From Corella eumyota (lineage: Eukaryota; Chordata; Ascidiacea; Phlebobranchia; Corellidae), in NCBI GenBank assembly GCA_963082875.1, contig OY720099.1, forward strand, positions 9,176,001 through 9,240,000: a stretch of 64,000 bases of DNA, written 5' to 3'. The position numbers were made by a program, and so were the translations under genes. Positions 38,331-52,000 of the stretch are shown here, piece by piece. Position 1 is the stretch's first letter. Every line of letters begins with the position of its first letter. The notes under the pieces are model-generated. The model saw only the letters and a list, made by a program, of their open reading frames with translations, was not told where the DNA came from and ran no database searches.

Positions 38331-39849
38331 AACTAATCCAAAATTTCTGCGCGACTTAAGCGTACCCTTACTGACAATTACGCGCCGATCTTTTTAACTA
38401 GAATTTTCTAGAAGATTCAACTGATTATAATTTTTATTCGTTATATTTTTAATATTTTTAAGCCTTTTTACCTTTCTAAAATATTATAAAAATCACTAAT
38501 TTGAGTTTTATTCATTTAATCAATATTTAAGTTACAGTTTAAATTTAAATATACACTAAGATTCAAATTGCCAAAATATTTGAAAACTGTGTGGTAGTTT
38601 TTGCCCCACTTTTCGCCTAAAGTTCTCAACCTTTTTTCAAAATTTCAAATTCTGACGGCAACAATGCCTTTAGTTTTTTTTTAATTTGGCAACCCGTGGC
38701 GCTAATCTCAGATTCTACTATAGCCTTCATTGCTAAAGTCTTTGATGAATCTGACTATTTGAATTTAGTTATTTAATACTTTAAGTTTGTTGTTAAATCT
38801 GGCATTATATTAGATAGTAAGCTTTAGCGTTTGTCTAAATTATAAGAACACGACACAACTAATATAATTGTATCTCATATTATATTTAACGTACTACGAA
38901 AGATATAACACGGGCATATACTTAATAGCTACATAACAAACTGAGTTAAAGGCTAATTTATACATTTTTACTAAAGTTAAATTTACAATATTACAACTAA
39001 CATAATTCCGACAACTGTGGTTGTTCGTTTACCATAAGGGTAGACGAATGCGTCTGACTTAAGGTCTGTTTGCAAGAGTGTGTTTTTAACAGTAAAAACA
39101 ATGGGCTTTTATACCCAAAATAAAGATAGTTGTGTTTACGAAGAAGGGCAATAAAATAGGTACGAGTTTATAAGTATAATCAATTTTAGGTTTGTTCCTT
39201 TTGTTGGTCGTTGACATTGTGTTGCATCATGTAAACTGGTTAGAGGCGTTTTACTGCGGCAAATAACACCGTGGTCGTAGATTAATAAAATCGTGCAGTT
39301 TATTGTTTTGTTGTTGGGCCGTCTGTAATTGCTTTAAGGTTGCTTGACCGGTCCGAACGCATAAACCTTACATGAATAAAGCGGCTGCTGTATTGCAATG
39401 TCTTGACCTTGATAAACAGGAATAAACTTGTACCAAGGATTGATCATGAAATGATTAATCCACAATACGGATCTCTATTAATTTTGCACGCCCTACATAA
39501 ACAGGGTGTGTAACCAAAATGCGGCACATGTAATTAAACAAAGAGGTTGCATTAATTAAACCCTTACCCTAACCCTCACATATTCAGTTTACCTATTAAC
39601 ACATCTGACTCGTAAAGCGGACTAAGTTATACTCAATAAAACATATTTTAACTAATTTTTAATATCTGGTTGAACAATTGCCATACTTAGGTTATAACGC
39701 CTTGTTAAATTCGGGCGTGCGAAAGTAATAGAGATCCCACAATACTTCTTTTATGCAATAAAACACGCTATTTTTGTCTAGGCAAATTGCTTAGTAAAAT
39801 TTAATCAAATTTTATTTTCAAAATAATAAGGTTAAAATATTTATTTCAG

Positions 39850-39960
39850 AAGGAAACTTACGTGTTTATAAACGTCATAATAGTAGTTGTAAAGTTGCCT
39901 ATCGGTTAACAGTAACCAGTAACCACTATTGTTGACGTAATTCCAGTTAAACATACATAG
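39850..39960. repeat. Third partial copy of the 24.9/28.1-kb repeat
   Basis: It shares TATAAACGTCATAATAGTA, TAACAGTAACCA and TATTGTTGACGTAAT with the right arm at about 28150-28240, in the same orientation. The copy is shorter and more diverged than the other two and has no partner arm nearby. Confidence 0.65.
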
Positions 39961-40006
39961 TTATGATTTTCAGGCAATAATTAACACATGTTAAAAAAAT
40001 TTGACA

Positions 40007-43000
40007 ATGAATGATGATGCTCCAGGACCATCTAGGCAGGGCTTTAACGCTGATTTATTGTATCATTTGGACAATGTGGTAAGATTTTAATTACATATAA
40101 TACGATATAATTTTTTTTTATATTTTTTTCTTGTTTTAACTATGGTAAAATTTATATATAACTTAATTTTTTTTTAATAATTTGATGTTTATTACTTTTT
40201 TGAGTCAAAAAAATGAAGCGTAAAGATATGTATAGTCATTGGAGGTATTTATTGGACAGTTAAAGTTAGGAGGTAATTAGTGGGCACCATTCCAAATTTT
40301 TTTAGGATTGCCACTTTTTACCTATAATTTGCCTTAGCATTGTTTATATCATAAGGTTTAAATAAATGTCACTTTTTTAATCTAAATTGCCTGAAAAAAA
40401 TACGCACTTTTGAAATTTCAAAAAAAATTCTTGATTTTTTCGAAAATATAGTCAAAAAGTAAGTTGTTAAAACATAAGTACTAAATTTTCAGATTAGCAA
40501 CACTAACCAAAAATGCACTGATCTTTTTATAGGCACTAATTCAAACTTCTATCTTTATCACAGTCTATACAAAATGCATCCAATTTTTACCTCCACCCTA
40601 TTGTAAATGGGGGTAATTATTGGACACTTGTGAATACATTTTATTTGCTTTCAAAAGTCAAAAAAAAGGCCTTGTAGTCAATTTTAGTCACAGTCACAGT
40701 TATTATAAAAACATAAACAGATTTTAATTTCTTAGGTTTTTGCAATAAAGTGTATTAATAATTTAGAGTAGAAATAAAATTAAAATAAAAATGCCAAGAA
40801 AATATATATACCCTCCCTCAAAAATGTTAGAAAAGGGTGCAATGCCGGAAGTAATAAAAGAACACAAAGCTGTAGGCACAAGTGTTAAAAATTTATCCAA
40901 AGAATATAACATACCAAAATCAACAGCTCAATATTATCTTAGTAATAAAGGTACAGATCCCCCAGAACATGGTGTCTAGGCTATACAGCCTGTATTTAAC
41001 ACCATTTCATGCAAACAATTAAAAGAGTGTATAAAAGATTGTGCGGCCGCTAAATTTGCTTTAACTTTAAAGAATATTAGAAATTTAGTTTGCAGGTATA
41101 TAGCCTACAATAAAATGGAAGACGCTAAAAAAAGAACAAGCTCTATGTAGACAATTCTTTGAAAAAGGAGAATCTTTACTAGGGTAACGTAACTAAGCAG
41201 TTTCTTTAAGATTCTGATAGTGCTACAAAAAGTTTGCGTCTAGACTGCCTGAAGCCTAAAATTATCCAAAACATCCCCTTTATCGCAAAATTTTTTTAGA
41301 ATGTGGCAATTGTTAACACTGGCTAATAATTACCTTCGCAGTGTCCAGAACTCACCTCATTTGTGTAGGTAATTTTTGGACATTTTTAATCTAGAATTTT
41401 AGGCAAAAATGTTTAGATAGAGATTTAAATAGTATTTTTTTTTAATAATGAATGATAACACTATCTTAGGAACAAAAAATATTTGATTTAAAGTTTAAAA
41501 CAAAATATTTATTTAAGTTTGTCAAAATCCTTCAATATTTACCTCCATTGACTTATATAAATGGTTAATAAATATGGCATATTTTTAAATCCCCTTTAAA
41601 TACTATAAATATTGTGGCTAATATATTACATTTTTAATTCATTTGCACTTATAGCGTACTTGATTGCCAGTCAATTTGCACTCAGGTAAATGTGCCCTTG
41701 TCAATTTGTTTGTCTTCACATTGTAAACTGAAATCAATTTATTTTTGTCAGTATTGATGATTTATTTTAATTACACCAACAGCCTTGAACATAATTTAAA
41801 AGCATAGGCTATTAACTTCCATATTCAACAACATTTTAGGATCGAGATTTTCTTCCGGTACAGGATCCACGAAGATTACCAAATCGTCACGGCAACAGGG
41901 GTCTTGTTAGAAATCGTCCATTTAGGATATTACATCGTTTAATGAACAGGGATATGCTGGTATTAAAATTTGTAATCTTTTTTGTAGGAATTTGTGTTAC
42001 TGTTAAGTTAAGTATTTAATCGCACCAAATCGTATTTATAAAAAGTTTTATTATAATATATGTTTAATAATTCTACTTATTTAAGGGGTTGATTTTATAG
42101 TTTGAAAATTTAGTAAATTTTAAATTTGTTACAATAAAATAATCACTTAGATACAGGCTGGTCAAATCAAGCTTAAGTACATGGCTCGGGTATTAAAAGT
42201 AACTTAATATTTATAATCACTAACATTTTTTTGTTATGTGGCAGTTAGGTACCTATTTATTTTTATAGAAAGTGATAAGAATAAAAAAAAATGTTTTTTC
42301 TAGAAATTGGCCAATCAAATTCAAGTCCAATTACTAGGCCCGAGTATTTAGAATATCTTAATACTCGTTCTTAGAGCATACTTTGGTACTTGGATGTCAA
42401 GTAATAATTTGCCATTCGAGTTTACAAATATCTTAACATAAAAAAACACGAGGTTTACCTTTTTTTTTAATAAATTATAAATAACTCTTAGTTATATTAC
42501 GTCAGCAACAATTACGCAACATAGTACACTTTTTACCTTTGTCAATTTGATTGTTGCGCAATTCAATAGCATAAGTATCTTGTGTTCCTGTGAAAAAAAT
42601 GTCATTTTTAGCCTATTAGTACCAATATTTTATACCTTATAAATTTGGGACTTTTACATCGTTTGTACTTAAAATCATATAGCCATCAGCAGTTAGTTAT
42701 TTTGCCATTTTTAAACACTTTATAATCCATAAGTACCAGTTTTTTGGTAAATTTTTGCAGTTTTGGTTACTATGCAAAAAAAATTTTCGTGAGTAGTCAT
42801 AAGTTTAAATGATGTTATAACCGAGTACTCGGACGGCCGAGTATAGTGACGAAATACTCGGGCTTGTTGAATTTGAATAATTTGGCTTACAACCCATCCC
42901 TAGTTTTACCTTTTTCTAAAAATTTACTTTTGCCTTACATATAATTAGTTTTTTTAGCAATAAGTTTTATGATAATTTTATTTTAGCAACAAGTTTAGCA

Positions 43001-46000
43001 CCTTAAATATAAACCTAAAATTTGTCTTAAATTAAAAATAAAAAAATAAGTTTGTTAAATTATCTATGGTATTGATGTATTTCATTAAAAGTGACAATGG
43101 CAACACTAAGCAAAATATAAAAAAAAATAGTTTGACTAATTCAACCAGATTGCTACATTAGTTTTCTGATTTTCAAGATCAAAATGACTCTTAAAAATGC
43201 ATCACAGGTATAGGAAAAAAGTATAAATATTTTGATTTACGAAAATTTGTTACTTAGAAATCTAAAAAATTTACTTGGAATTTCATTTTACTATTATTTT
43301 AACATTTTTACTTGTAAAAATTATTATTAAAAATAGAAATTATATTTTCTCTAAGAAATTGTTGCATGGCTGTGTGTTATTTGAGTTTGTCCCGAATTTC
43401 CATTCAAGCAATAATGTGTTTTATGACGTAACAATGTTTAGTCAAAAACATATTTCAGCATTTTTTTTATTTATTTTAATTTTATTTTTTTTTTAAAACA
43501 ACACTACAAATGAGAGTTTTCACATAAAACTGTTAAAATATTAGTAAAATGAAATTCCGGTTAAATTTTTAATTGTAAGGAATTTTTGTAAATCAAAATA
43601 TTCAGTTTTTTCCTATACTTGTAATGCATTTTTAAGACCCATTTTAATCTTTTAATTTTTTTTTGGTCATGTGTTAAAAAACTTGTGTTTTTATACATAC
43701 TTTTGTACCTCGGCATTATTTAGTTTATGTAATTGCTTAATTATTTGCACTTATTGTCGGCAAGCTTTACTACAATTTCGATAATTAGAAACTTTTTTTA
43801 AGATACATAATTAACAAAAAAATGTAATCCATGCTAGCATCATCAAGTTAGTTTTAATGCAAGCAGTGCTGGCTACTGCTAAATAAAATTTTTATTAAAA
43901 CTTACATATATTCATTATTAATTGTGTAATTGAACCAGTGTGTAATTAAATTATATTTAGCCACCTCATATTCCTGATGATTTCTTGGAGCAACCACCAC
44001 AAATTGAGCCTCCAATTGACCTTAACTTTCCAGAAAGCCCAGATGTTTTTTCAAGTGATTTAGATGACATTCTTTCAGACAATAGTCGAAGTAGCATCTC
44101 TGACATCGATGAAGATTTTGTTTCCGCTAGGCGGCAGCAAGGAGAAGGTGATGGGTCACAGAGAAATGCAAACAACTCTGTTTTGTTTGGTTCCGGTGGT
44201 GCAAATTATCGAAAACGAGGCAAGAGGTAGTTGAGTAAAACTTCTGAACATTTGTATTACTTTTATCAAATTAAAATTGATGGCTTATTTTACAAATCAA
44301 GTTTTTTAGTAACATCAAATATCTGAATTGCTGTCTTACTACCAAAAACCATTTCAAATAAACATTTGATCAAAAACCCTTTTTCACTATAAATAAGGCA
44401 TTCACTGTCAACCACCTTTTACCCCAACTTCTTGTGGGAAATGCCAAAATGACAATCTTTTAAAAAATGTTTAACTAAATTTTAGTAGGTTGTTGTTTTT
44501 AAAATTTTGTTGTTTGGGAAATGTCCATTCGGTCAAATGATTTTCTGTATCATGTGTGGATACCAGAATATATATTTATAAAATATAGATTTATTTAAAT
44601 AAAAAACACTATTTATTTTTCTTTTTTCAGGAGAAGAACAAGTGATAGTTCAGATTTAGACTCTTTCTCTGAAAGACCAAAATCAAGAAGGTCGCAAAGA
44701 AATAAGTCGGCAAACATTATCCGAAGCAACACTCAAAAAGCAAATCTAATTGAGACTCTGCAAAAATTTAGAGATGTAGGGTTCACCTCTAGCAAATTAA
44801 ATTTTTTTTTAAAATAAAACTTTTGATTATGCACATATATGGTACCAGATAAATATTCCATAAATCTTGGGTTAGGATACAAGTAGTTGCTTCAATTTGA
44901 CCTCAACAAAATATATTATTACATTGAAGGCAAATGAATTTACTGATGTAACTTTATTGGTTGAAGAAAGGGAAATACCCTGTCACAGAGTTGTTCTTGC
45001 GGCTTGTAGTCGTTATTTTCATGCTGTGCTTAGCTCAAGGTAAGTTGTAATATCTGTTAAGAATTTATACATTTGCTTAAAAAAGCAAGAAAAATGCTTC
45101 TTTTTGTAAAGCAGATTTAATTGCCTATTTTTGTGTTATAATATTTAAACCAATTATTGCTAGAAATTCTTATATTTGGTTGTAATAGGTCATTCATTTT
45201 TTTTTTGCTTTGTTGTTTGATTATAGTATGAAGGAAGGTATAGAGGGAAAAGTTAATATCCAAGGTCGAAAATATGATATTCTTAACATGATAGTCAGAC
45301 ATGCTTATGCACAAAACATTAAAATTACAACTGATAATGCACAGGTATTATAGTATTTTCGTTTATAAGTCAGTATCTTTATATAAATAGTTGTTGTTAT
45401 TAAACTATTTTCCATTTAGTACAAAAAGAAAAATTTAAATGAAAAAATAGTGATATATTGCACTTGATATTTTTTTTTAATTGTTAAATTGCCATTTGTA
45501 ATTTTTGTTGAATATGCTGACTCCAACTTTGTTTTGATATTTTAATTTATTTTAATTTTTTTGTGTTAATCTTAAATATTATTTATAAACTGGTCATAGT
45601 ATTAGATTATGCTGTAATTAATTAAAGGTAGACAGAAATTACTATTATTAACTATTTTAAAAATAAAAATCTGATTTATTTATAATATAATTCATAATAA
45701 ATAAGAAATTGTCAATAACAAAAAATTGTTTATTTTTATTATTTGTCTTTTTTTGTGTGCATAGGATGTGTTGGAAGCAGCCGATTATTTTCAGATGGAC
45801 ACATTAAAAGATAACTGTGAAGACTTTCTTATAAATCAAGTTGGCGAAGCTAACTGTCTTGGCTTTCTTCAATTTGCATCACTTCATTCACTAGGTGGTT
45901 TTGGGCCCTGATAAGTAATAAGTGGCGGGGCGGTGTAGTGGTCAGAAAACTTAACTTTACTTAATGAGGTCCTAGGTTCAATCTTAACTGCTCTCATGCA

Positions 46001-49000
46001 TCTTTGAGTAAGGTGCTATAAACGGTATAAACTCTTTTGCTAAGCCAACACTCAATCAGCAGCCTAATTATTAAGCAAGTATATTATATATAATATTTTA
46101 AACTGCCATAGGCAACTCGAGACTGAGTTTGGGTAACTAATGTTACTCTATGTTTAGGTCAGGAACTCAACCTCTCACATTGATGATAAATAAACAAATC
46201 AAAATAAGTGTAATTTAGTTGCATAATTTTAAAAACTGGGTAATTTTAAAACCTGAAATAACTTATTAACTTGGCATTTTTTTAAAAATAATTTTTCTGT
46301 GAGTTAGGAAATTCAATTATCTATATTAAATTCATTTACTGTTTTATTAAAATAGAAAAAAAAATTGATTACTAGATCTTCTTCACAACAAGGCAAAAAA
46401 ATTTGCTGTGCGCAATTTTGGCAAAGTATCCAAGCAAGATGAATTTTTGCGTTTACCTGTATCAGTTCTTGTAAAATATTTGTCTGATGATGCTCTGGTG
46501 GTTCAGTTTGAAGAACATGTTTATCAAGCTGCTGTCAAATGGCTTGAGGCAAGTTATTGTAACCACAATGTTAATTAAAACTGCTTTGCATTGCATATTT
46601 TTTGTCTTTTACTCAGCTGTTTTTTTGGCTAATCTGGTATTTTTTTATGTAAATTCCCCTTTCTTTTTGTGAGTTTTAAAAATATTATATGAATATTTAA
46701 ATGTTTTTTTTATTTTAATTTATATTTTTTTTATAGAAAATTATGTTTTAAAAAAAGTATTCAATTTTTTTTTAGTTTGAGGAAAGTAGAAAAGCTGATG
46801 CTGCTGTTGTGTTAAGTTCAGTTCGTCTTTTTTTTGTGGGCACAAGATATTTGTTTGATGTTGTAACCAAACATCCTTTGTTTCAAGTACTTATTTTGAA
46901 TGCCAGACACTTCGGCCCCCGGACACTTCGGCCAAAATTTTTTTTTCAAAACAGCGGGGATTTTGCATTTTAATTACCGCGATAAATTTTATTTTCGCGT
47001 AGTTATATACAGTTTTTTAGACAGTATTTAAAACAAAATAAGCAGTAAATTAATATTTTTTTTTAATAATAATGTGCAAGAATATGTTATCTTTCTTTTG
47101 CCGTGTCAATTTTTTAATTTTACAAACTAAAACCTATAAAAAACTAATTTTGAAAGCGCGCGCTTTTAGGTGACGGAGGACAATGCATAATGATATCTCG
47201 TATTTTGCCAAATAGTGCCCCCTTTCCAAACAATATTTGAAGAAAATAGAGCGTTAATTTTTTATTTTTTACACTGAGGATTATGCATAAATATGTTATC
47301 TTTCTTTTCCCGTGTCAATTTTTTAATTTTACAAACTAAAACCTATAAAAAACTTATTTTGAAAGCGCGCGCTTTTAGGTGACACAAGACGATGATGCAT
47401 TATGATATCACGTGTTTTGCGAAATAGGGCCGTCTTTCTAAACGATATTTGAAGAAAATAGATCATTAATTAATCATTTTTTACACTGAGGAATGTGCAT
47501 AAATATGTTATTAGTTATTGCCCGTGTTAATGTATATAAATTTATATACTAAAACACAAAGAATAAAACGTTTAAAGAGTTGCCAAAAGATTTGTTCTGC
47601 AAAAAAAGGGCGGGGAGTCGGCGATGAAATTCCCGTGTATAAAGTCAGCGTAAGACCATATTTTACCGATATTCAAAATAAAATTTTGCATAAAGTACAG
47701 TATATATAAAAGTTTTTATTGGTTGTTACGTTAATGACATATGTTGGTTTTTGGAATATTTATTTTTTTAAAGATTTTTGTTTCAAAAACCTTTTTTTAA
47801 AACGAAAGAAAGATGGGTGCTTTTGGCATGCAAAATTTTATGACTAACATATGTCATTAACGTAACAACCAATAAAAACTTTTATATATACTGTACTTTA
47901 TGCAAAATTTTATTTTGAATATCGGTAAAATATGGTCTTACGCTGACTTCATACACGGGAATTTCATCGCCGACTCCCCGCCGTTTTATCACAATGCATC
48001 ATCGTCTTGTGTCACCTAAAAGCGTGCGCTTTCAAAATAAGTCTTTTATAGGTTTTAGTTTGTAAAATTAAAAAATTAACACGGGAAAAGAAAGATAACA
48101 TATTTATGCATAATCCTCAGTGTAAAAAAAAAAAAAATTAACGCTCTATTTTCTTCAAATATTGTTTGGAAAGGCGGCACTATTTGCCAAAATACGAGAT
48201 ATCATTATGCATTGTCCTCCGTCACCTAAAAGCGCGCGCTTTCAAAATTAGTTTTTTATAGGTTTTAGTTTGTAAAATTAAAAAATTGACACGGCAAAAG
48301 AAAGATAACATGTTCTTGCACATTATTATTAAAAAAAAATATTAATTTACTGCTTATTTTGTTTCAAATACTGTCTAAAAAACTGTATATAACTACGCGA
48401 AAATAAAATTTATCGCGATAATTAAAATGCAAAATCCCCGCTGTTTTGAAAAAAAAATTGGCCGAAGTGTCCGGGGGCGAAGTGTCTGGTTACCTATTAT
48501 ATTTATACTTTTTTTTGTGTATTTTATGCTAGATGTGATAAGACCAAAATTACAGCCTTAACATAGGACACAATTTGATACCTCGACCTGGACTTGTGAT
48601 TTCTTTGGCAGTTTTCCATATTATTAAACATTTTGTCAGTTATTTATTTTACCAGTAGAAGTTTGCACTGTTTATAACAACTTTTTCAAGGGCGCTGTGA
48701 CATAAAAAGCAGTGGAAATCAAATTAATGATTTCATGTTGTGAAGCCAAGTGTTCTAACCACTACTGTTTGTAAAAGGACTGTCATTTTATTGCTATTAT
48801 TTAACTTAAATTGCATTTTTTGAAAAACGGTTTATTTTAAATTTATAAAAACAGAATATTTACACACAATCAACCAAAATTTAGATACACTTATTTAACA
48901 TGTTTTTTTTTACTCAGGGAGGTAAAGTAAGTGAGATAATAAGTGAAGCATGTAAATATCATGCACTTGGAAGAAATGAATGGAAACAATCAAGTTTACC

Positions 49001-52000
49001 CCACACTCGACCTCGAGTTTCATCTGGTTAGTTTAAAGTTAAAACCCATTTATTTAGTTTCAGTTTTAAAAGTAAATTTTGTTTGTAAGTTTTAAATTTT
49101 ATTCACCAATCGTAAGTTTTAAACTGAAAGAGGTTTAAACTTAATAGGTTTAAGTTTGTAACTTACTTCTTGGATGTGAGTTCTTGCTTAAACTTATAGT
49201 GTTGGTCCAACATTTTCTTGTAAGGATAAGTTTAAAACTAAATCTTGTTATTAATTTTAAAAATAAATTTCGAGTTTACCAACCTTAAGTTTTAAGAGTA
49301 AAATTAAAATTGGAAACATTTTATTATTTGTTGTAAGAAATGCATTTTTAAAAAAAGTTTTTTTGGAAAAAATTTGTCACACTTTTCTGTTGTTTTTTTT
49401 TTAATTAAATAAACCCATTTATATTAAGGAATCAGTGAAGTATTAGTAGTGGTTGGTGGTATATGCAACAACAGAAGACTTCTCTATACTGAGTGTTATC
49501 ATCCTATAAAGAAAGAGTGGTTAACTTTAAGTGATATTTCTACTTCTCATTCTTCTATGCATAGCTACAGGTAAGTGATATTTACAGTGTTTGGCTGTTT
49601 GTTTATGCTAATTTTTATGTTTAATGAGGTATGTTTTTTTCGGTGTGAAAGGCCAACTTCTTGGTCAAAATGTTTGGTGACATTTGGTACCCTGATGCAA
49701 TCTAGGGTTGTCATTGGCAGTTTTGGATGTTATTGATCATTTGGTCAGATAGATAATCTAACAAATATTTTTTGGCTTTGCAGAAGTTTGTTCCGCTCTT
49801 AGCACCTTATTTAGTAAAAATTTATTTAATATTCCCATGTTGTAAAACCAAGTGTGTGAAATTTTTAAAGTGGGCCATGAATGTTAATTTTTTTTTTGTA
49901 TTACCTTATTTTTAGTGTATGTTCCCACAAAAATGACATTTACATAACTGGTGGACACAGTAACTCCGGTATGACAGAAGATCGAGTATCTGTCTACCTT
50001 TCCAATATAAATCAGTGGAGTCATCTTGCTGCTATGCAACATCCAAGAGAGCGCCATGGATCTGCATCAGTAGATGGGGCTATATATGTTGCTGGTTAGA
50101 TTAGAAAATCTTTTCAAATTTTTTTTAGGATTGAATTTAGAAGCTTAATCTTATCAATTGTTTTATTAAGAAATAAGCCAATCGAATCTGAGTCCGAGTA
50201 CTCGGCCGGAGTATTAAGAATATCTTAATTATTAAGAATATCTTAATACTCATGTCTGTCAAGCATATTTTGGTACCCGGACGCCGAGGAATAATTTGCC
50301 ATTTGAGAACGTTTACGATTATCTAAACATAAAAAACACGATGTTTGCCTTTTTCCAAAAAAATATAAATTACTCTCAGTTATATAACGTTAGTTAAACA
50401 ACGATTGCTCAAAAAATACACTTTTTACTTTTGTTAATTTGATTGTAGCGCAATTTAAATACCATAGGTATCTTGCGTTTCAGTAAAAAATCTGTCATTT
50501 TCAGCATATTAGTACCCATATTTTACGCCTAATAAATTTAAGACTTTTACATTATCGTTTGAATTTAAAATCATATTTTGGACTTAAAATTATATTTTAA
50601 ACACTTGAAAATCCATGAATACGATTTTTTCGGCAAATCTTTGCAATTTTGATTACTATGAGAAAAACATTCTTGTAAGTAGTATATGTTTAAATGACGT
50701 TACAACCGAGTATTGCGATGAAATACTCGGGCCCTTTGAATTCGATTAATTTAAATAACAGCCCATCCCTGGTTTTATTAAATTCTTCACTTTATGCTTG
50801 TTTACTAACTTTTATGTTTTGTAGGCGGTCTAATGGCTTCTCCGAAAAATCGAAAAAAACCGGGGGTGTTAGATAATGTGGAAAGATATCGACCTGCTTT
50901 TAATAAATGGGAAAAGGTGAAATCACTGCCTAAACGATGTTATTCACCAGGTAAAATCACATTTTGTAATGTAAAACAAATGACTTTATTTAATTTAATA
51001 AAAGTTGGTTTATGATTTAGGTGTATTATCACATAAGGAGAAGTTATATGTGATAGGGGGTGTTAGTATGACAGAAGAACCAAACAGTTCAAGCAAGATT
51101 ATACTTGATTGTATTCAGTGCTATGACCCTCTTACTGATTCGTGAGTAATTTCTTTGCAAGGGTTAAAAGCTTATTTTTTTTAATATGTTAAAAAAAGTT
51201 TAGTGGGTTTTCTACTGTTTAATGATATTACCAATCTATTTTTTTGTATATTTGTTATTGTCAGGCCTTCATTGTTTTATCTAAAAGCTTAAAATACTGC
51301 TAAAAATGACTTTCTAATCTATAGAAAAAGGACTTTTATTTTAACATTTAGGTGGACAATACTGCCTCTAGGTCGACCTTTAGCAAGACTTTCTTGTGTT
51401 TTATACCAGGATTATTTTTATATGATTTCCAATAATGACAGCTTCATATTTCGTTACAATCCTGCTGTTAACATACTTGAAGAATGGAAGGAACTACATG
51501 AAGCAAACCTGGAATTTGCAGGTAAAAAAACGATCAAATTTACCCACGCTCCTTATTTTGGCATTGCACAAAATCATTTGAATTACATTGTAATGTATTA
51601 TATGTAATTAAATAAAATAACACTTTCTGTAAAATAGTAATGCATGTAACTGGTATGTGTAAAAAAATACCTCCCATCGTTTTACACAATAATAAGTGGC
51701 GGAAAAGCCCTTTAAGCTTTACAAGCTAGTCAGGGGTATGTTTTAATTACTCATATTTACCACAATGCTTTAGTTACTTGATAGCTTCCTTACCAAAGGA
51801 CCCATGTATGACATTATTATAATGGGATGTCCACTTTAGTAATTTAAGACTGTAACTAATCATTTCCTTGCAGTAGAAAGCTGTTTTTAAAGTAAATTAC
51901 AGAAGGGTGTGATTAACACATTGCAACACAAAAACAATTAAATTATTATTTTAACAGCATTCAATGTTAATAATATTTTCTATTTGTCATACATAAAGTT

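Larger units (their letters stand above)
35918..40006. other. Intergenic, repeat-rich
   Basis: This 4.1-kb spacer between the SLC27 stop and the Kelch gene start is dominated by repeats that are listed separately: an exact 26-base duplication, a 154-168 base tandem array, a 16-base minisatellite, a hAT-like end, and a partial copy of the 24.9/28.1-kb repeat. The stretch at 38600-39840 holds nothing I recognise. Just before the Kelch ATG, TGATTTTCAG (AG at 39971-39972) is a candidate spliced-leader acceptor. Confidence 0.45.

Noticed and set aside
43966-44175. Minus-strand open frame rich in Ser and Leu
   Set aside because: It is antisense to Kelch gene exon 3, which fits the gene in phase.
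45923-46010. Possible genuine tRNA gene
   Set aside because: It has A- and B-box-like motifs but no acceptor-stem pairing, and it continues into a repeat body, so a SINE head is the better reading.
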